DNA from: Planococcus liqunii | GTDB lineage: Bacteria; Bacillota; Bacilli; Bacillales_A; Planococcaceae | Direction of reading: 5' to 3' | Assembly (NCBI RefSeq): GCF_030413595.1 | Contig: NZ_CP129238.1 | Coordinates: 2,666,001 to 2,730,000, forward strand | Length of the DNA stretch: 64,000 nt | In this document: positions 34,425-43,062 of the stretch, piece by piece | Numbering within the stretch: the first letter of the stretch is position 1 | Layout: each line of letters opens with the position of its first letter | Position numbers and translations under genes: made by a program | Notes under the pieces: generated by a model | The model's input: only the letters and a program-made list of their open reading frames with translations | Told to the model about the DNA's origin: nothing | The model's database searches: none

Positions 34425-35225
34425 TTAAACCTCACTATCAATGAATGAATCATGGACCCTTTTCCAGAATGGATGATTTCGGAACCGGGCAAACCGGACT
34501 TTTTCGTCCGCTACTCTGTACTCGATGGATTTCACGTCTTTATGGAGCAGCTGCAAATGGTCGACCGTGACCATAAAATCCACCGCTTTGACTGGACGCA
34601 GCGCACAACGGTGATGCGAAGGCAGTACAAGCGGAGAACCCACGGTACGGAAAACCCGGTTGTTGATCGAAGCCATTTCGGTCAGCTGCATCGCCTGCAG
34701 CGAGGGATGGATGATGGCTCCTCCAAGCGCTTTGTTGTAAGCCGTGCTTCCTGATGGCGTGGACATGCACAACCCATCTCCCCGGAACGTCTCGAAATGG
34801 CTTTCGTTTAAAAAGACATCCATGACGAGCGTCACATCAGGAGATTTAACGGTCGACTCATTCAACGCCAAGTAAACGGCCGGCTCCTCTTTGTTGCGGT
34901 AATGGATGCTCGTTTCAAGCAGCGGGTATTCAATGACTTCGTAATCCTTTTTGGCAATCGACAGCACCAGCTTTTCAATTTCAAGCGGCTTCCAGTCTGC
35001 ATAAAATCCCAGATGCCCCGTATGTAACCCCACAAAAGCAACGGAGTCCAGCTGATTCCGGTATTTGTGGAATGCATGAAGAAACGTCCCGTCTCCGCCA
35101 ATGGACAGCACGACGTCTGGAGATTCTTCGTTCCACTCCATACCAAAATCCTGTAAATATTCCCGTGCGGTGGCCATTAATTGATTGGATAACTCATCAC
35201 TTCTCGATTGAATATAAAATTTCAT
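34425..35225 (-). CDS. nadK: NAD kinase
   Basis: ATP-dependent NAD kinase making NADP+, 266 residues, the short Gram-positive NadF/PpnKA type. Motifs: [13 protein letters not shown] near 42-54 (GGDG nucleotide/catalytic site), LNESTVKS near 122-129 (NE motif), and [18 protein letters not shown] near 148-165. It overlaps relQ by 4 nt (ATGA) upstream and abuts the rluD-like gene downstream. The relQ-nadK-rluD order is conserved in Bacillales and joins alarmone and NADP pools in one transcript. Confidence 0.96.
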   Translation of the reverse strand: MKFYIQSRSDELSNQLMATAREYLQDFGMEWNEESPDVVLSIGGDGTFLHAFHKYRNQLDSVAFVGLHTGHLGFYADWKPLEIEKLVLSIAKKDYEVIEYPLLETSIHYRNKEEPAVYLALNESTVKSPDVTLVMDVFLNESHFETFRGDGLCMSTPSGSTAYNKALGGAIIHPSLQAMQLTEMASINNRVFRTVGSPLVLPSHHRCALRPVKAVDFMVTVDHLQLLHKDVKSIEYRVADEKVRFARFRNHPFWKRVHDSFIDSEV

Positions 35226-35899
35226 CTCGATGATTTCCCTCCTTCACGCTCACTCGGAAAATGTGTACTAGGGGATTCTTTAAATTCACTGAAATAAGCC
35301 TGGGCTTCCTGAATTTCATCCCGGATCTGCGACATTTCTTCATCCAGCTGAAAAGCAGCTTCAGCTGCCCGCTGCAAACGATTTTTAATTTCTGCCGGGA
35401 AAATCCCTTTATATTTATAATTCAGCGAATGCTCGATTGATGCCCAAAAATTCATGGCAAGCGTCCGAATCTGAATTTCCGCCAAGATGAGCTGTTCGCC
35501 TTTGATCGTCTGAACCGGATACTCCACAATGACATGGTACGAACGGTAGCCGCTTTGCTTCTCATGGGAAATATAATCTTTTTCTTCCACAATCCGCAAA
35601 TCGTTGCGCTGGCGCAAAAGCCCCACCACCGTTTCAATATCCCCTACAAATTGGCACATCATTCGAAGGCCGGCAATATCCTGGAGCTGATGCGCCAATT
35701 CCTCTGACGGCTCAAACGGAATGCCTTTTTCAAGGGTTTTATCATAAATGCTTGCCAGCGGTTTTACCCGGCCCGTGACAAATTCAATTGGCGAATTGGT
35801 ATTGTCCGTTTCAAACTGCTGCCGCATTCCTTTAAATTTGATTTTCAATTCATCTACTGCCTGTTTATAAGGCGCTAAAAAACGATCCCACTGACCCAT
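35222..35899 (-). CDS. relQ: Small alarmone synthetase RelQ (GTP pyrophosphokinase)
   Basis: 225-residue single-domain (p)ppGpp synthetase (YjbM/SAS1 group), without hydrolase, TGS or ACT domains. The synthetase core shows [19 protein letters not shown] (ATP-binding), [11 protein letters not shown], and [21 protein letters not shown] (GTP-binding), followed by [19 protein letters not shown]-terminal helical tail mediates tetramer formation in the family. It is second in the yjbL-relQ-nadK-rluD operon, with AGGGGGACAGG upstream of ATG. Confidence 0.95.
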   Translation of the reverse strand: MGQWDRFLAPYKQAVDELKIKFKGMRQQFETDNTNSPIEFVTGRVKPLASIYDKTLEKGIPFEPSEELAHQLQDIAGLRMMCQFVGDIETVVGLLRQRNDLRIVEEKDYISHEKQSGYRSYHVIVEYPVQTIKGEQLILAEIQIRTLAMNFWASIEHSLNYKYKGIFPAEIKNRLQRAAEAAFQLDEEMSQIRDEIQEAQAYFSEFKESPSTHFPSEREGGKSSR

Positions 35900-35921
35900 A
35901 ACCTGTCCCCCTCACTTCTCT

Positions 35922-36311
35922 TTAGCTGCGTGAAGCAAGTGCCTCTTGAAAAACATCTTCAACCGCTGTGCGGAACACTTCGCCGTAATTGTCATTTCCT
36001 TCAATATTCTCGATCAACATCCACAGTTCCTCGTGAAAGGCACTAAGCGGCATAATTTGTTCTCCCCATAGCAAAAGCGGCACATCGGTTCTTTGCAGTG
36101 CCTCCGCCAACAAAGACCATGTATGTTGTTTGAAATGCACGTAGATATATTCAGTTCCCGTATCCACTACATAAACAAAAGCGCATTCGTCGCTGTCCGC
36201 AAGCATTTTCCCTGCCGCTTCTACTGCTTCAAACGGCTCATTTGCCTGGATGCTGAACTGAATTTGGTTTTCGGTAATGGTTCCTTCTTTTACTTCAACT
36301 AATTTACGCAC
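35922..36311 (-). CDS. Uncharacterised YjbL-like protein
   Basis: 129-residue soluble, acidic protein with no recognisable catalytic motif. The position before relQ is that of B. subtilis yjbL, and the length is similar, so I take it as the equivalent; sequence alone does not give a function. GTG start at 36311 with GAAGGGGAG 8 nt upstream. It is first gene of the operon. A role tied to RelQ is possible only by context. Confidence 0.75.
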   Translation of the reverse strand: MRKLVEVKEGTITENQIQFSIQANEPFEAVEAAGKMLADSDECAFVYVVDTGTEYIYVHFKQHTWSLLAEALQRTDVPLLLWGEQIMPLSAFHEELWMLIENIEGNDNYGEVFRTAVEDVFQEALASRS

Positions 36312-36435
36312 TGAATGTACTCCCCTTCTGCCGATTTCGCCATTTCTTTATAGGCATATTTTAACACAGCTCTGCCATTCGTTGCAGTTTGCGGCAAACT
36401 ATCCGATAATAAATTTAACAGAGAGGTGTTTGAAA

Positions 36436-37017
36436 ATGACCAAAGAACTTGAAATTGAATTTAAAAACATGCTGACCCGAAAAGAATACGACCAACTGCT
36501 GGAGCATTTCGGCTATACGGAAGCCGATGCCAAAACACAGGTGAATCATTATTTCGATACAGCTGACTTCGCTTTAAAATCGTCCAAATGTGCACTCCGT
36601 ATCCGTAAAAAACACAACGGCTTTGAATGCACGCTGAAAACACCTGCTCCAAAAGGTAATTACGAGATCACCGATTTGCTGAATGAACGACAGGCGCAGG
36701 AATTTATAGAAGGTGTTTCTCATGAAGCGCCTGAAGTTTGTGAGGCGCTGCAAACCTTAAATGTAGCACCGGCGCAGCTGAAGATGATCGGCAAATTGAC
36801 CACCCACCGCATCGAATTTGATTTCCAATCCGGTCTGCTCGTCCTGGATCATTCTGAATACGGAGAGACCATGGATTATGAGCTGGAATTTGAAGTGGCA
36901 GATGCACAAATCGGTGAACAGCAATTTACAGATTTCCTTCAGCAACGGCAGATTCCGCTTCGTCCGGCTGATAAAAAGATTGCCCGTTTCATGAAATCGG
37001 CCAAACCCAAACACTGA
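36436..37017 (+). CDS. CYTH domain protein (YjbK-like)
   Basis: 193-residue CYTH/triphosphate tunnel metalloenzyme. The defining EIEFK (ELEIEFKNML) starts at residue 4. Further tunnel residues are RIRKK near 56, ECTLKTPAP and FDFQSG, and the acidic YELEFEVAD near 150. Members hydrolyse inorganic triphosphate or thiamine triphosphate, or make cyclic nucleotides. The YjbK group is uncharacterised to my knowledge. Its position opposite relQ suggests a role in phosphate-anhydride metabolism (inference). The AGAGGTG site is 8 nt upstream of the ATG. Confidence 0.9.
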   Translation: MTKELEIEFKNMLTRKEYDQLLEHFGYTEADAKTQVNHYFDTADFALKSSKCALRIRKKHNGFECTLKTPAPKGNYEITDLLNERQAQEFIEGVSHEAPEVCEALQTLNVAPAQLKMIGKLTTHRIEFDFQSGLLVLDHSEYGETMDYELEFEVADAQIGEQQFTDFLQQRQIPLRPADKKIARFMKSAKPKH

Positions 37018-37137
37018 AAAAAATTGCTAAATCCAGTGGAATATTCCACATCTCCCAATCGGTTCAGTCGATTTGTTTGAGAAATTCCTTCTCCGTTGTT
37101 AAAATGAATTTACAGCTAAAGCAAAGGAGACACAATA

Positions 37138-37536
37138 ATGACTGGAAAACCGATAATTCCGTACGAAGAAATTGGTGCGGAACGCTTGTCACAGTTGATT
37201 GATGCATTTTATGCACGTGTGGCAAAGCATCCAAAGCTGCAGCCTATCTTTCCTCAAGATTTAACTGAAACTGCGAGAAAACAAAAACAATTTATGACTC
37301 AATATTTAGGTGGGCCTAATTTATATTCTGAAGAACACGGACATCCAAGACTGAAAGCGCGTCACCATCCTTTTCCAATAACGCCTGCCCGGGCTCAAGC
37401 TTGGCTGGAGTGTATGAGTGAAGCGATGGACGAAATTGGATTGGAAGGGAAATTCCGTGAAATCTTTTTCCAACGGCTTGTTATGACTGCTCATCACATG
37501 GTGAATGAGCAAGATAGCGAGGAGGAGTTAGAGTGA
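37138..37536 (+). CDS. yjbI: Truncated haemoglobin, group II (YjbI/HbO)
   Basis: 132-residue 2-over-2 globin. The proximal His lies in ARHHPFPIT, and the group II Trp of helix G in RAQAWLECM. The N-terminus has the family segment LSQLIDAFYARVAKHPKLQPIFP with the Phe of helix B/CD. It binds haem and O2/NO. It overlaps spxH (GTGA junction), a conserved pairing in Bacillales that may tie the globin to the thiol-stress adaptor. AAAGGAG is 9 nt before the ATG. Confidence 0.93.
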   Translation: MTGKPIIPYEEIGAERLSQLIDAFYARVAKHPKLQPIFPQDLTETARKQKQFMTQYLGGPNLYSEEHGHPRLKARHHPFPITPARAQAWLECMSEAMDEIGLEGKFREIFFQRLVMTAHHMVNEQDSEEELE

Positions 37537-38330
37537 ACAATCTGGACCTGGTTCAAGAAATGGACCATCAGGCTAAGCCACTGAAGCCCATGGAACTCTA
37601 TGTTTTTTTTGACCCGTTAAATCCAGAATGCTGGGAACTGCAAGGAATCATCCGTAAGCTTCAAATCGAGTACGGCCACTACTTTTCCATGCGTTTTGTA
37701 TTAAGCACCAAGCTGTTCACCTTGAATAAGATCAGTAAAACAGTCAACGTTGACACAACAAACCTTTCACATCCGGTGCTTGCCTCAGTTGCAGTAAAAG
37801 CGGCGGAACTTCAGGGGAAGCGCGCGGGAAACCGTTTCTTGCATAAATTACAGGAATACTTGCTGCTTCAGACGAAAGATGTTTCCTCCTACGCCATTTT
37901 ATTGGAGATTGCGGAAGAATCCGAGCTGGACCAGGAAGAATTCAAACGCGATTTCCACTCGGTCCACACCGCAAAAGCTTTCCAATGCGATATGCATATC
38001 ACTCGTGAAATGGAGATCGATGAAGTGCCAAGCATCGTTTTCTTTAACGAATGCATAGAAGATGAAGGCGTGAAAGTATCCGGACTCTATTCATATGATG
38101 TTTATCAAACCATTTTGCAGGAAATGCTTGGCCAGGAACGGCTGAACCGCCAATCTCCGCCATCACTTGAAGAATTATTTTTAAAGTATTCCACTTTGGC
38201 TACGAGAGAAATTGCTTCCATATATAATATCTCTGAACAGACAGCAGAGCGTGAGCTAAAAAAGCAGCTGCTTCAACAAAAGCTGGAACGGATTAACTTG
38301 CCGGACCAAACTTTATGGACATTAAAATAG
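37533..38330 (+). CDS. spxH: ClpXP adaptor SpxH (YjbH), DsbA-like fold
   Basis: 265-residue adaptor that brings Spx to ClpXP; its substrate gene spx is 5 kb downstream. The DsbA/thioredoxin-like N-terminal fold begins at MELYVFFDPLNPECW. As I remember B. subtilis YjbH, this site reads DPLCPECW and is preceded by a His/Cys-rich zinc-binding stretch. Here the first Cys is Asn and the His/Cys stretch is missing, so only one Cys remains at the motif. The rest (AFQCDMHITREM, VPSIVFFN) is conserved. GTG start overlapping the globin stop, with GAGGAGG 7 nt upstream. Confidence 0.92.
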   Translation: MNNLDLVQEMDHQAKPLKPMELYVFFDPLNPECWELQGIIRKLQIEYGHYFSMRFVLSTKLFTLNKISKTVNVDTTNLSHPVLASVAVKAAELQGKRAGNRFLHKLQEYLLLQTKDVSSYAILLEIAEESELDQEEFKRDFHSVHTAKAFQCDMHITREMEIDEVPSIVFFNECIEDEGVKVSGLYSYDVYQTILQEMLGQERLNRQSPPSLEELFLKYSTLATREIASIYNISEQTAERELKKQLLQQKLERINLPDQTLWTLK

Positions 38331-38358
38331 CCTTCCGCATCTGCGGAAGGCTTTTTTG
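38329..38358 (+). terminator. Terminator of yjbI-spxH
   Basis: 11-bp stem AGCCTTCCGCA with TGCGGAAGGCT and 2-nt spacer (38329-38352), then TTTTTG. Confidence 0.9.
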
Positions 38359-38379
38359 TTTGTATGTATAGGAGACGTA

Positions 38380-38779
38380 AAAGCTGAACAGGCGCTTCCG
38401 CTTTTCTTTGTTGTCTAACTCCGGCGCCCAGCCCCTCGGGTCATAAGCCAACCCAGCTGTGTGGCAAAGAGCGCCACTTCGCTGGTCTGTCTTATGCCGG
38501 TCGAAGCTGAGCGGCCGTTTCCGCTTTTCTTTATTGTCTAGCTGCAACGGCCAGCTTCTCGGGTCATAAGCCAACCCAGCTGTGTGGCAAAGAGCGCCAC
38601 TTCGCTGGTCTGTCTTATGCCGGTCGAAGCTGAGCGGCCGTTTCCGCTTTTCTTTATTGTCTAGCTGCAGCGCCTAGCTCCTCGGGTCGTAAGCCGCTTT
38701 GGCTGTGCGGCTGAAAATATGCCGCTTCGCCAAATCGTCTTACGCCGGTCGGAGCTGAACAGGCGCTTCCGCTTTTCTG
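38380..38779. repeat. Tandem structured repeat, 3 full copies of 123 bp plus a partial right end
   Basis: Units start at 38411, 38534 and 38657, so the period is exactly 123 bp, the same as in the fabI leader. 38380-38410 is a right-end fragment identical to the end of copy 3. Copies 2 and 3 differ by paired changes: AGCTTC/GAAGCT versus AGCTCC/GGAGCT, CATAAG/CTTATG versus CGTAAG/CTTACG, GTGGC/GCCAC versus GCGGC/GCCGC, and AACGGCC/GGCCGTT versus GCGCCT/AGGCGC. Each copy therefore keeps the same multi-stem fold. The array sits between convergent genes, just after the spxH terminator. No ORF across it is credible. Confidence 0.88.
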
Positions 38780-38789
38780 TAAAAAACGT

Positions 38790-38823
38790 GAAAGGCGCCT
38801 TCCGCTAGCGGAAGACGCCTTTC
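38790..38823. other. Long hairpin after the repeat array
   Basis: GAAAGGCG-C-CTTCCGC and GCGGAAG-A-CGCCTTTC (16-nt arms, one mismatch, 2-nt loop). It has no T run, so it is not a simple terminator. Its arms resemble the GGCGCTTCCGC end of the repeat units and may derive from one. Confidence 0.6.
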
Positions 38824-38849
38824 CATATTACACAAAGGGGATGGGAGAA

Positions 38850-38975
38850 ATGTTCACGCTCAAACAAAGGGGTGTATGTTTGTATGTGATTTATTTCACA
38901 ACCTTACTTTATCACGGAATAATAGTTAATGCAATATTTCACAAGGAATTTCACAAATTTGTCATAATGTCATAA
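38850..38975 (+). CDS. Possible 41-residue small protein (yizD-like position)
   Basis: ATG at 38850 with AAAGGGG 9 nt upstream. The product starts MFTLKQRG, has a hydrophobic/aromatic middle (CLYVIYFTTLLYHGIIV) that could span or lie on a membrane, and ends with a His/Lys-rich tail. It occupies the interval between spxH and pepF, where I recall B. subtilis having a short uncharacterised gene (yizD). No clear promoter; termination could use the inverted repeat shared with pepF. It could also be chance in an AT-rich spacer. Confidence 0.45.
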   Translation: MFTLKQRGVCLYVIYFTTLLYHGIIVNAIFHKEFHKFVIMS

Positions 38976-39024
38976 CAGAATCTAGCAACTGAAAATGTAT
39001 TTTGTTATGTTAATAAAACAAAAT

Positions 39025-39062
39025 AAGAAAAAGGAACATTTAGAGAATGTCCCTTTTTCTTA
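39025..39062 (-). terminator. Terminator of pepF
   Basis: Stem AAGAAAAAGG-ACATT with AATGT-CCTTTTTCTT (one mismatch, 39025-39060); works in either direction. Confidence 0.82.
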
Positions 39063-39066
39063 ACCG

Positions 39067-40875
39067 TTATTTTTTCAATAATAGTTTTTCCAGCTCAATC
39101 AGTTTTTCTTCAAAAACTTTGCAAGCTTCTGCAACAGGTTCCGGAGAAGTCATGTCCACTCCGGCTTTTTTCAATACTTCAATCGGATAATCCGAACTTC
39201 CGGCTTTCAGGAATTCCTTGATATAGCGGTCGACTGCTGGTTGGCCTTCTTCTAAAATGCCTTTGCTTAAGGCGGTAGCTGCACTTAAGCCAGTAGCATA
39301 TTGGAACACGTAATAATTATAGTAGAAGTGTGGAATGCGTGCCCACTCCATTCCGATTTCCTCGTCCACCGCTACTTCTTCCCCAAAGTATTTTTTGTTG
39401 AGTTCATAATACACTTCGGTTAAACGATCCGCTGTCAGCGCTTCGCCGTTTTGATCCATTTGATGAATCAGATGCTCAAATTCAGCGAACATCGTTTGGC
39501 GGAATACAGTGCCTCTGAACCCATCCAGCCAGTGGTTCAACAAGTATATGCGCTCCTGTTCGTCTTCGGTTGTTTTCACCATGTATTCATTCAAAAGAGC
39601 TTCGTTTGTTGTTGAAGCCACTTCCGCAACGAATATGGAGTAATCTCCGTAAACGTATGGCTGAGAAGCACGCGTATAGTAACTGTGGACACTGTGGCCG
39701 AATTCATGGGCTAGTGTGAACAAATTGTCTACATTGTCCTGCCAGTTCATCAAAATATACGGATTGGTGCCGTAAGCTCCTGAGGAATAAGCTCCGCTGC
39801 GCTTGCCTTTGTTTTCTTTGACGTCTACCCAGCGGTTGTTGATGCCTTGTTCCACAATTCCGGTGTATTCCTCACCTAAGGCACTTAAGCCCGCCAGCAT
39901 GGTTTGGGTCGCTTTCTCATAAGGGATTTCCATCTTTACTTCTTTTACTAAAGGCGTGTACATATCGTACATGTGGACTTGATCCAGGCCTAGCACTTCT
40001 TTGCGAAGAGCCGCGTAGCGATGAAGCAAATGCAGATTGTTGTTAACCGTTTCTACGAGATTGTCGTAAACGCTCTCGGGAATATGATCGTCTGACAATG
40101 CCGCTTGGCGAGCCGATTCATATTTCCGGATACGGGCGTTTACATTGTCCCGTTTAATGTTGCCTGACAAAGTGGAAGCAAACGTATTGCGGAATTTTCC
40201 ATACGTTGCATAAACCGCTTTAAAGGCAGCTTCCCGAACCCGGCGGTCTGAACTTTCAAGGAAACGGCTGTAATTGCCATGTGTAATCTGCACTTTTTCG
40301 CCGTCTTCATTTTCTATTTCCGGGAATTCCAGATCAGCATTGTTCAGCATGCCGAATGTATCAGATGAAGTGCTCACTACTTCCGATAATTGGGCAAGCA
40401 AAGCCTCTTGTTCTGCCGGAAGCACGTGGGGACGGACCGAATTCAGTTCTTCAAGCGCATGCTTATACAGCTGCAGGCCTTCGTGGCTTTCGATATAGCC
40501 GGTTAAGGCAGCTTCGTCCAATCCAAGAATCTCAGGGGTTAAAAAAGACAACCCAGTTGAGACTTTCGCATAAAGCGATTTGATCCGGCTGTCCATCGCT
40601 TGATACGTTGAATTTGTCGTATCCTGGTCATAGCGCATATGCGAATACGTATATAATTTCTGCAGCCGCTGCAGCAATTCGTCTTTATAAACCAAGACAT
40701 TATACAAAGCTTCCGCACTTTCCTGTAATTTTCCTTGATAGGAATCCGCTTTTTCTGCCAAGGCAGTCACTTCTTTAAATTCCTGCTCCCAAACTTCGTT
40801 GGACTCAAAAATATCTTCGAGTTTCCAAGTCAATTCTGTAGGAACTTCATTTCTCAATAGTAATTTCTCCGCCAT
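39067..40875 (-). CDS. pepF: Oligoendopeptidase F (M3B metallopeptidase)
   Basis: 602-residue cytoplasmic zinc endopeptidase that degrades oligopeptides of about 7-17 residues. The zinc motif is TLAHEFGHSVHSYY (HExxH), with the third ligand Glu in the downstream FVAEVASTTNEALL. It is a natural partner of the Opp/App peptide importers in this window. GGAGG stands 7 nt before the ATG. It is separated from coiA upstream by 60 bp without a terminator, so the two may share a transcript. Confidence 0.96.
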   Translation of the reverse strand: MAEKLLLRNEVPTELTWKLEDIFESNEVWEQEFKEVTALAEKADSYQGKLQESAEALYNVLVYKDELLQRLQKLYTYSHMRYDQDTTNSTYQAMDSRIKSLYAKVSTGLSFLTPEILGLDEAALTGYIESHEGLQLYKHALEELNSVRPHVLPAEQEALLAQLSEVVSTSSDTFGMLNNADLEFPEIENEDGEKVQITHGNYSRFLESSDRRVREAAFKAVYATYGKFRNTFASTLSGNIKRDNVNARIRKYESARQAALSDDHIPESVYDNLVETVNNNLHLLHRYAALRKEVLGLDQVHMYDMYTPLVKEVKMEIPYEKATQTMLAGLSALGEEYTGIVEQGINNRWVDVKENKGKRSGAYSSGAYGTNPYILMNWQDNVDNLFTLAHEFGHSVHSYYTRASQPYVYGDYSIFVAEVASTTNEALLNEYMVKTTEDEQERIYLLNHWLDGFRGTVFRQTMFAEFEHLIHQMDQNGEALTADRLTEVYYELNKKYFGEEVAVDEEIGMEWARIPHFYYNYYVFQYATGLSAATALSKGILEEGQPAVDRYIKEFLKAGSSDYPIEVLKKAGVDMTSPEPVAEACKVFEEKLIELEKLLLKK

Positions 40876-40935
40876 TGCAATTCCTCCTTTGCCCCACTCT
40901 TTCGGGAGTCGAACTACGTACTATTTTCTCAATTT

Positions 40936-42027
40936 TCATACGTTTTTGCAATAGTTATCATACAAAAGTTCCAAAAGAAGCTCACGGTCGTGCTTGCGCC
41001 GTTCCATCAAATGGCAGAGTTTCAGATAATGCTCCAAATGCTGGACAACGGTTGGAACGGAAGCCTCTGCTGCTAACTTTACTTGTCCGCTTTCCAAAAG
41101 TTCGGACATGGAAAGCCCTTGAGATTGTGCCACAAGCGCTTGCAGCTGCCAGACAACGGAATTGCCTTCCAATAGATGATTGCCGGTTAACGGAGCTCCA
41201 ATCGCCAGCGGGAGATTGTCTGCATCCAGCTGAAGTTCATAACAGGCACGCCAAAACCGATTCCGAAACCGATTTTGTACAAATTGCTGGCTGCGGAGAA
41301 AACGCCGCCTTTCGGTTGCAGCTAACTCAAAGGCCAGTTCGAATTCCGCTTTGGTTAGCTTGCGGGGCAGCGCAAAAGGAAAGGTCTGTTTTCCAGCAGC
41401 CAAAGACTTGATCTTAGCAATCCACCGAAAGCCGCCGAGGAAAAACAGGCTGGAGCAATAATAGAAGCGATTTGCCACTGGGTCGAACGACAAAAGAAAG
41501 GAACACTCTCTCGCTTGTTGAATTAAAGCACGCTCATAACTCTTTAATTTGATGATTTGAATTCCTTCCGTCTGGCCGTTTTTTGCGGATAACAGCCAAA
41601 GCGGCTGGATTCCCTCTTCTAGATAGCCATTTGTTCGTGCTTTGATCTGCTGAACCGGAATAGGGCTGCATTGAAATTCGACGGCAAACCGCTGGTCAAT
41701 AAACAAGTCAGCCCGTTGCCGAATAAAAGGGAAGTACTTTTCGAGTTCTGCATGATGATTTTTTTGAGTAAAAAAAGTGTGGAGCATCGTTTTGCCGTGC
41801 AGATGCAATGGGGATTCGGATTCACTGAAAGTTGCACATTCTGAGTGGATTGTGTGGGAAAAATGGGGGATTTTAATGTTGCCGATTTTCAAAAGCAGGG
41901 ATTCGCCGCAGGATGGACAAAAAAATTGCTCACTGGCTCTTAAGTGAGCCAAACGTTCCCGGTTTAGGTGTGGGTGCAAATAAATTAGTCGATCGGTCGA
42001 TGTCTTAGCTACTAATATAGCATTCAC
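40936..42027 (-). CDS. coiA: Competence protein CoiA family
   Basis: 363-residue CoiA-like protein needed for processing DNA during transformation in Gram-positives. It has an N-terminal zinc-finger-like CPSCGESLLLK near 37-47, then a restriction-endonuclease-like segment RADLFIDQRFAVEFQCSP with the D..E-x-Q pattern. Start choice: GTG at 42027 just after AAAAGGAGA; an in-frame TTG at 42069 has no ribosome site and lies in the -35 box of a candidate promoter (TTGCCT, 17 nt, TACAAT). That promoter would give a leader of only about 10 nt. Other competence genes are not visible here. Confidence 0.87.
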   Translation of the reverse strand: MNAILVAKTSTDRLIYLHPHLNRERLAHLRASEQFFCPSCGESLLLKIGNIKIPHFSHTIHSECATFSESESPLHLHGKTMLHTFFTQKNHHAELEKYFPFIRQRADLFIDQRFAVEFQCSPIPVQQIKARTNGYLEEGIQPLWLLSAKNGQTEGIQIIKLKSYERALIQQARECSFLLSFDPVANRFYYCSSLFFLGGFRWIAKIKSLAAGKQTFPFALPRKLTKAEFELAFELAATERRRFLRSQQFVQNRFRNRFWRACYELQLDADNLPLAIGAPLTGNHLLEGNSVVWQLQALVAQSQGLSMSELLESGQVKLAAEASVPTVVQHLEHYLKLCHLMERRKHDRELLLELLYDNYCKNV

Positions 42028-42035
42028 TCTCCTTT

Positions 42036-42069
42036 TCTCGATTGTAGAAGAGTTATGCCGCTTAGGCAA
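42036..42069 (-). promoter_or_regulatory. Candidate SigA promoter of coiA
   Basis: On the minus strand TTGCCT (42069-42064), 17-nt spacer, TACAAT. It lies immediately upstream of the AAAAGGAGA ribosome site and implies an almost leaderless coiA mRNA. Confidence 0.45.
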
Positions 42070-42144
42070 TGAAAAAATATTTAATGGCTTTCCGTCCAGT
42101 TTCTTTCGCTGAACTTTACTCGCCCCTTAAATTTAAGCAAAAAA

Positions 42145-42171
42145 ATAAGACCTCCCATAGGAGGCCTTATC
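42145..42171 (-). terminator. Terminator of mecA
   Basis: Stem ATAAG-CCTCC with GGAGG-CTTAT (one mismatch, 3-nt loop, 42146-42170) and a T run on the minus strand; overlaps the mecA stop. Confidence 0.8.
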
Positions 42172-42823
42172 CGAAGTAATGCAGCACATTTGCTAATGCA
42201 TCTTTTTTGAAGATGGGTTTGCCATACTCCTCTAAACGGTGAATCGTAATTGGAGAACTTTGCAAGTACTCGGTGAATATACTGATATTGTCTTTAACAT
42301 CACTCTCTGAATGAAGGAGTTCATCAAACCCTACATACAGATAGTATTTGTTTTCAAAGTGGTAAAGCGCTGATTCAATCGGCACGTACATTAAGCGGCG
42401 GGCCAATGGCAGCAATTCGTCCACTTCAGAGAAGACAAATGTGTATTCGAGTTTTTTCAAATCCGGTTCATCGAAGATTGGTTCAAATTCATCGAATTCG
42501 GATGCAGCTGCATCATCGCCGCCGAACATTTTGCGGCGTTCTTCTATATCATCAGGCAAATCAATTTTTTGCCCATCTTTAGTAAGTTGAGCTCGGGTAA
42601 CCGTTACTTCAAGTCCTTTATCCATTGCCTGGACTTGAATCCACAGCGGCCCTTCCATAACGAAATCAGCTTCTTCGTTCACTTCATCCATCATTTCCCA
42701 GAACAATTCTTCGCTTTTGTCTCTGTTAAACCAAATTTCGTCACGGCTAAAGCCACGTTCTTCAACATCAAGATAGGAAATGTAAAATTTCACTGTGTTA
42801 TCATTGATTCGTTCGATCTCCAT
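42167..42823 (-). CDS. mecA: ClpC adaptor protein MecA
   Basis: 218-residue adaptor that targets proteins such as ComK to the ClpC-ClpP protease. The N-terminal substrate-binding domain (MEIERINDNTVKFYISY onward), a flexible acidic linker (about 95-125) and the C-terminal ClpC-binding domain (LEYTFVFSEVDELLPLARRL to the end) are all present. It follows spx on the same strand, as in B. subtilis (where yjbE intervenes in my memory). GAGAGGTG lies upstream of the ATG. Confidence 0.96.
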   Translation of the reverse strand: MEIERINDNTVKFYISYLDVEERGFSRDEIWFNRDKSEELFWEMMDEVNEEADFVMEGPLWIQVQAMDKGLEVTVTRAQLTKDGQKIDLPDDIEERRKMFGGDDAAASEFDEFEPIFDEPDLKKLEYTFVFSEVDELLPLARRLMYVPIESALYHFENKYYLYVGFDELLHSESDVKDNISIFTEYLQSSPITIHRLEEYGKPIFKKDALANVLHYFG

Positions 42824-43000
42824 TTTACACCTCTCCTTTCGAAATGGACTAAGAGGATCGTCCTTCTATACCGTGCTGTGGTACTGCCTTAATTATATCC
42901 TGTTTTATAACGGAAGAGAAAGTATATGCCTAAGGCTGCCTAAGCTTCAAGTAACTAAGAGTTTAATGGATTGTACAGATAAATGCAACTAATTAAAATA

Positions 43001-43050
43001 AAACAAAAACTGCCCGGGATCCATTATGAATTGTCATAAAGACCGGACAG
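43001..43050 (-). terminator. Terminator of spx
   Basis: Outer stem CTGTCCGG with CCGGGCAG (43043-43050/43010-43017, one G-U pair), inner stem TTATGA/TCATAA, then TTTTTG on the minus strand. Confidence 0.75.
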
Positions 43051-43062
43051 CTTGAAAACTTT

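Noticed and set aside
38293..38574. 93-codon minus-strand ORF with two near-identical DPR..LDNKEKRKR segments
   Set aside because: It lies across the 123-bp repeats; the internal repetition mirrors the DNA repeat, there is no ribosome site, and it overlaps the spxH end.
31024..38779. CRISPR-like array
   Set aside because: Units are 123 bp, directly abutting and palindromic throughout, with no unique spacers and no cas genes.
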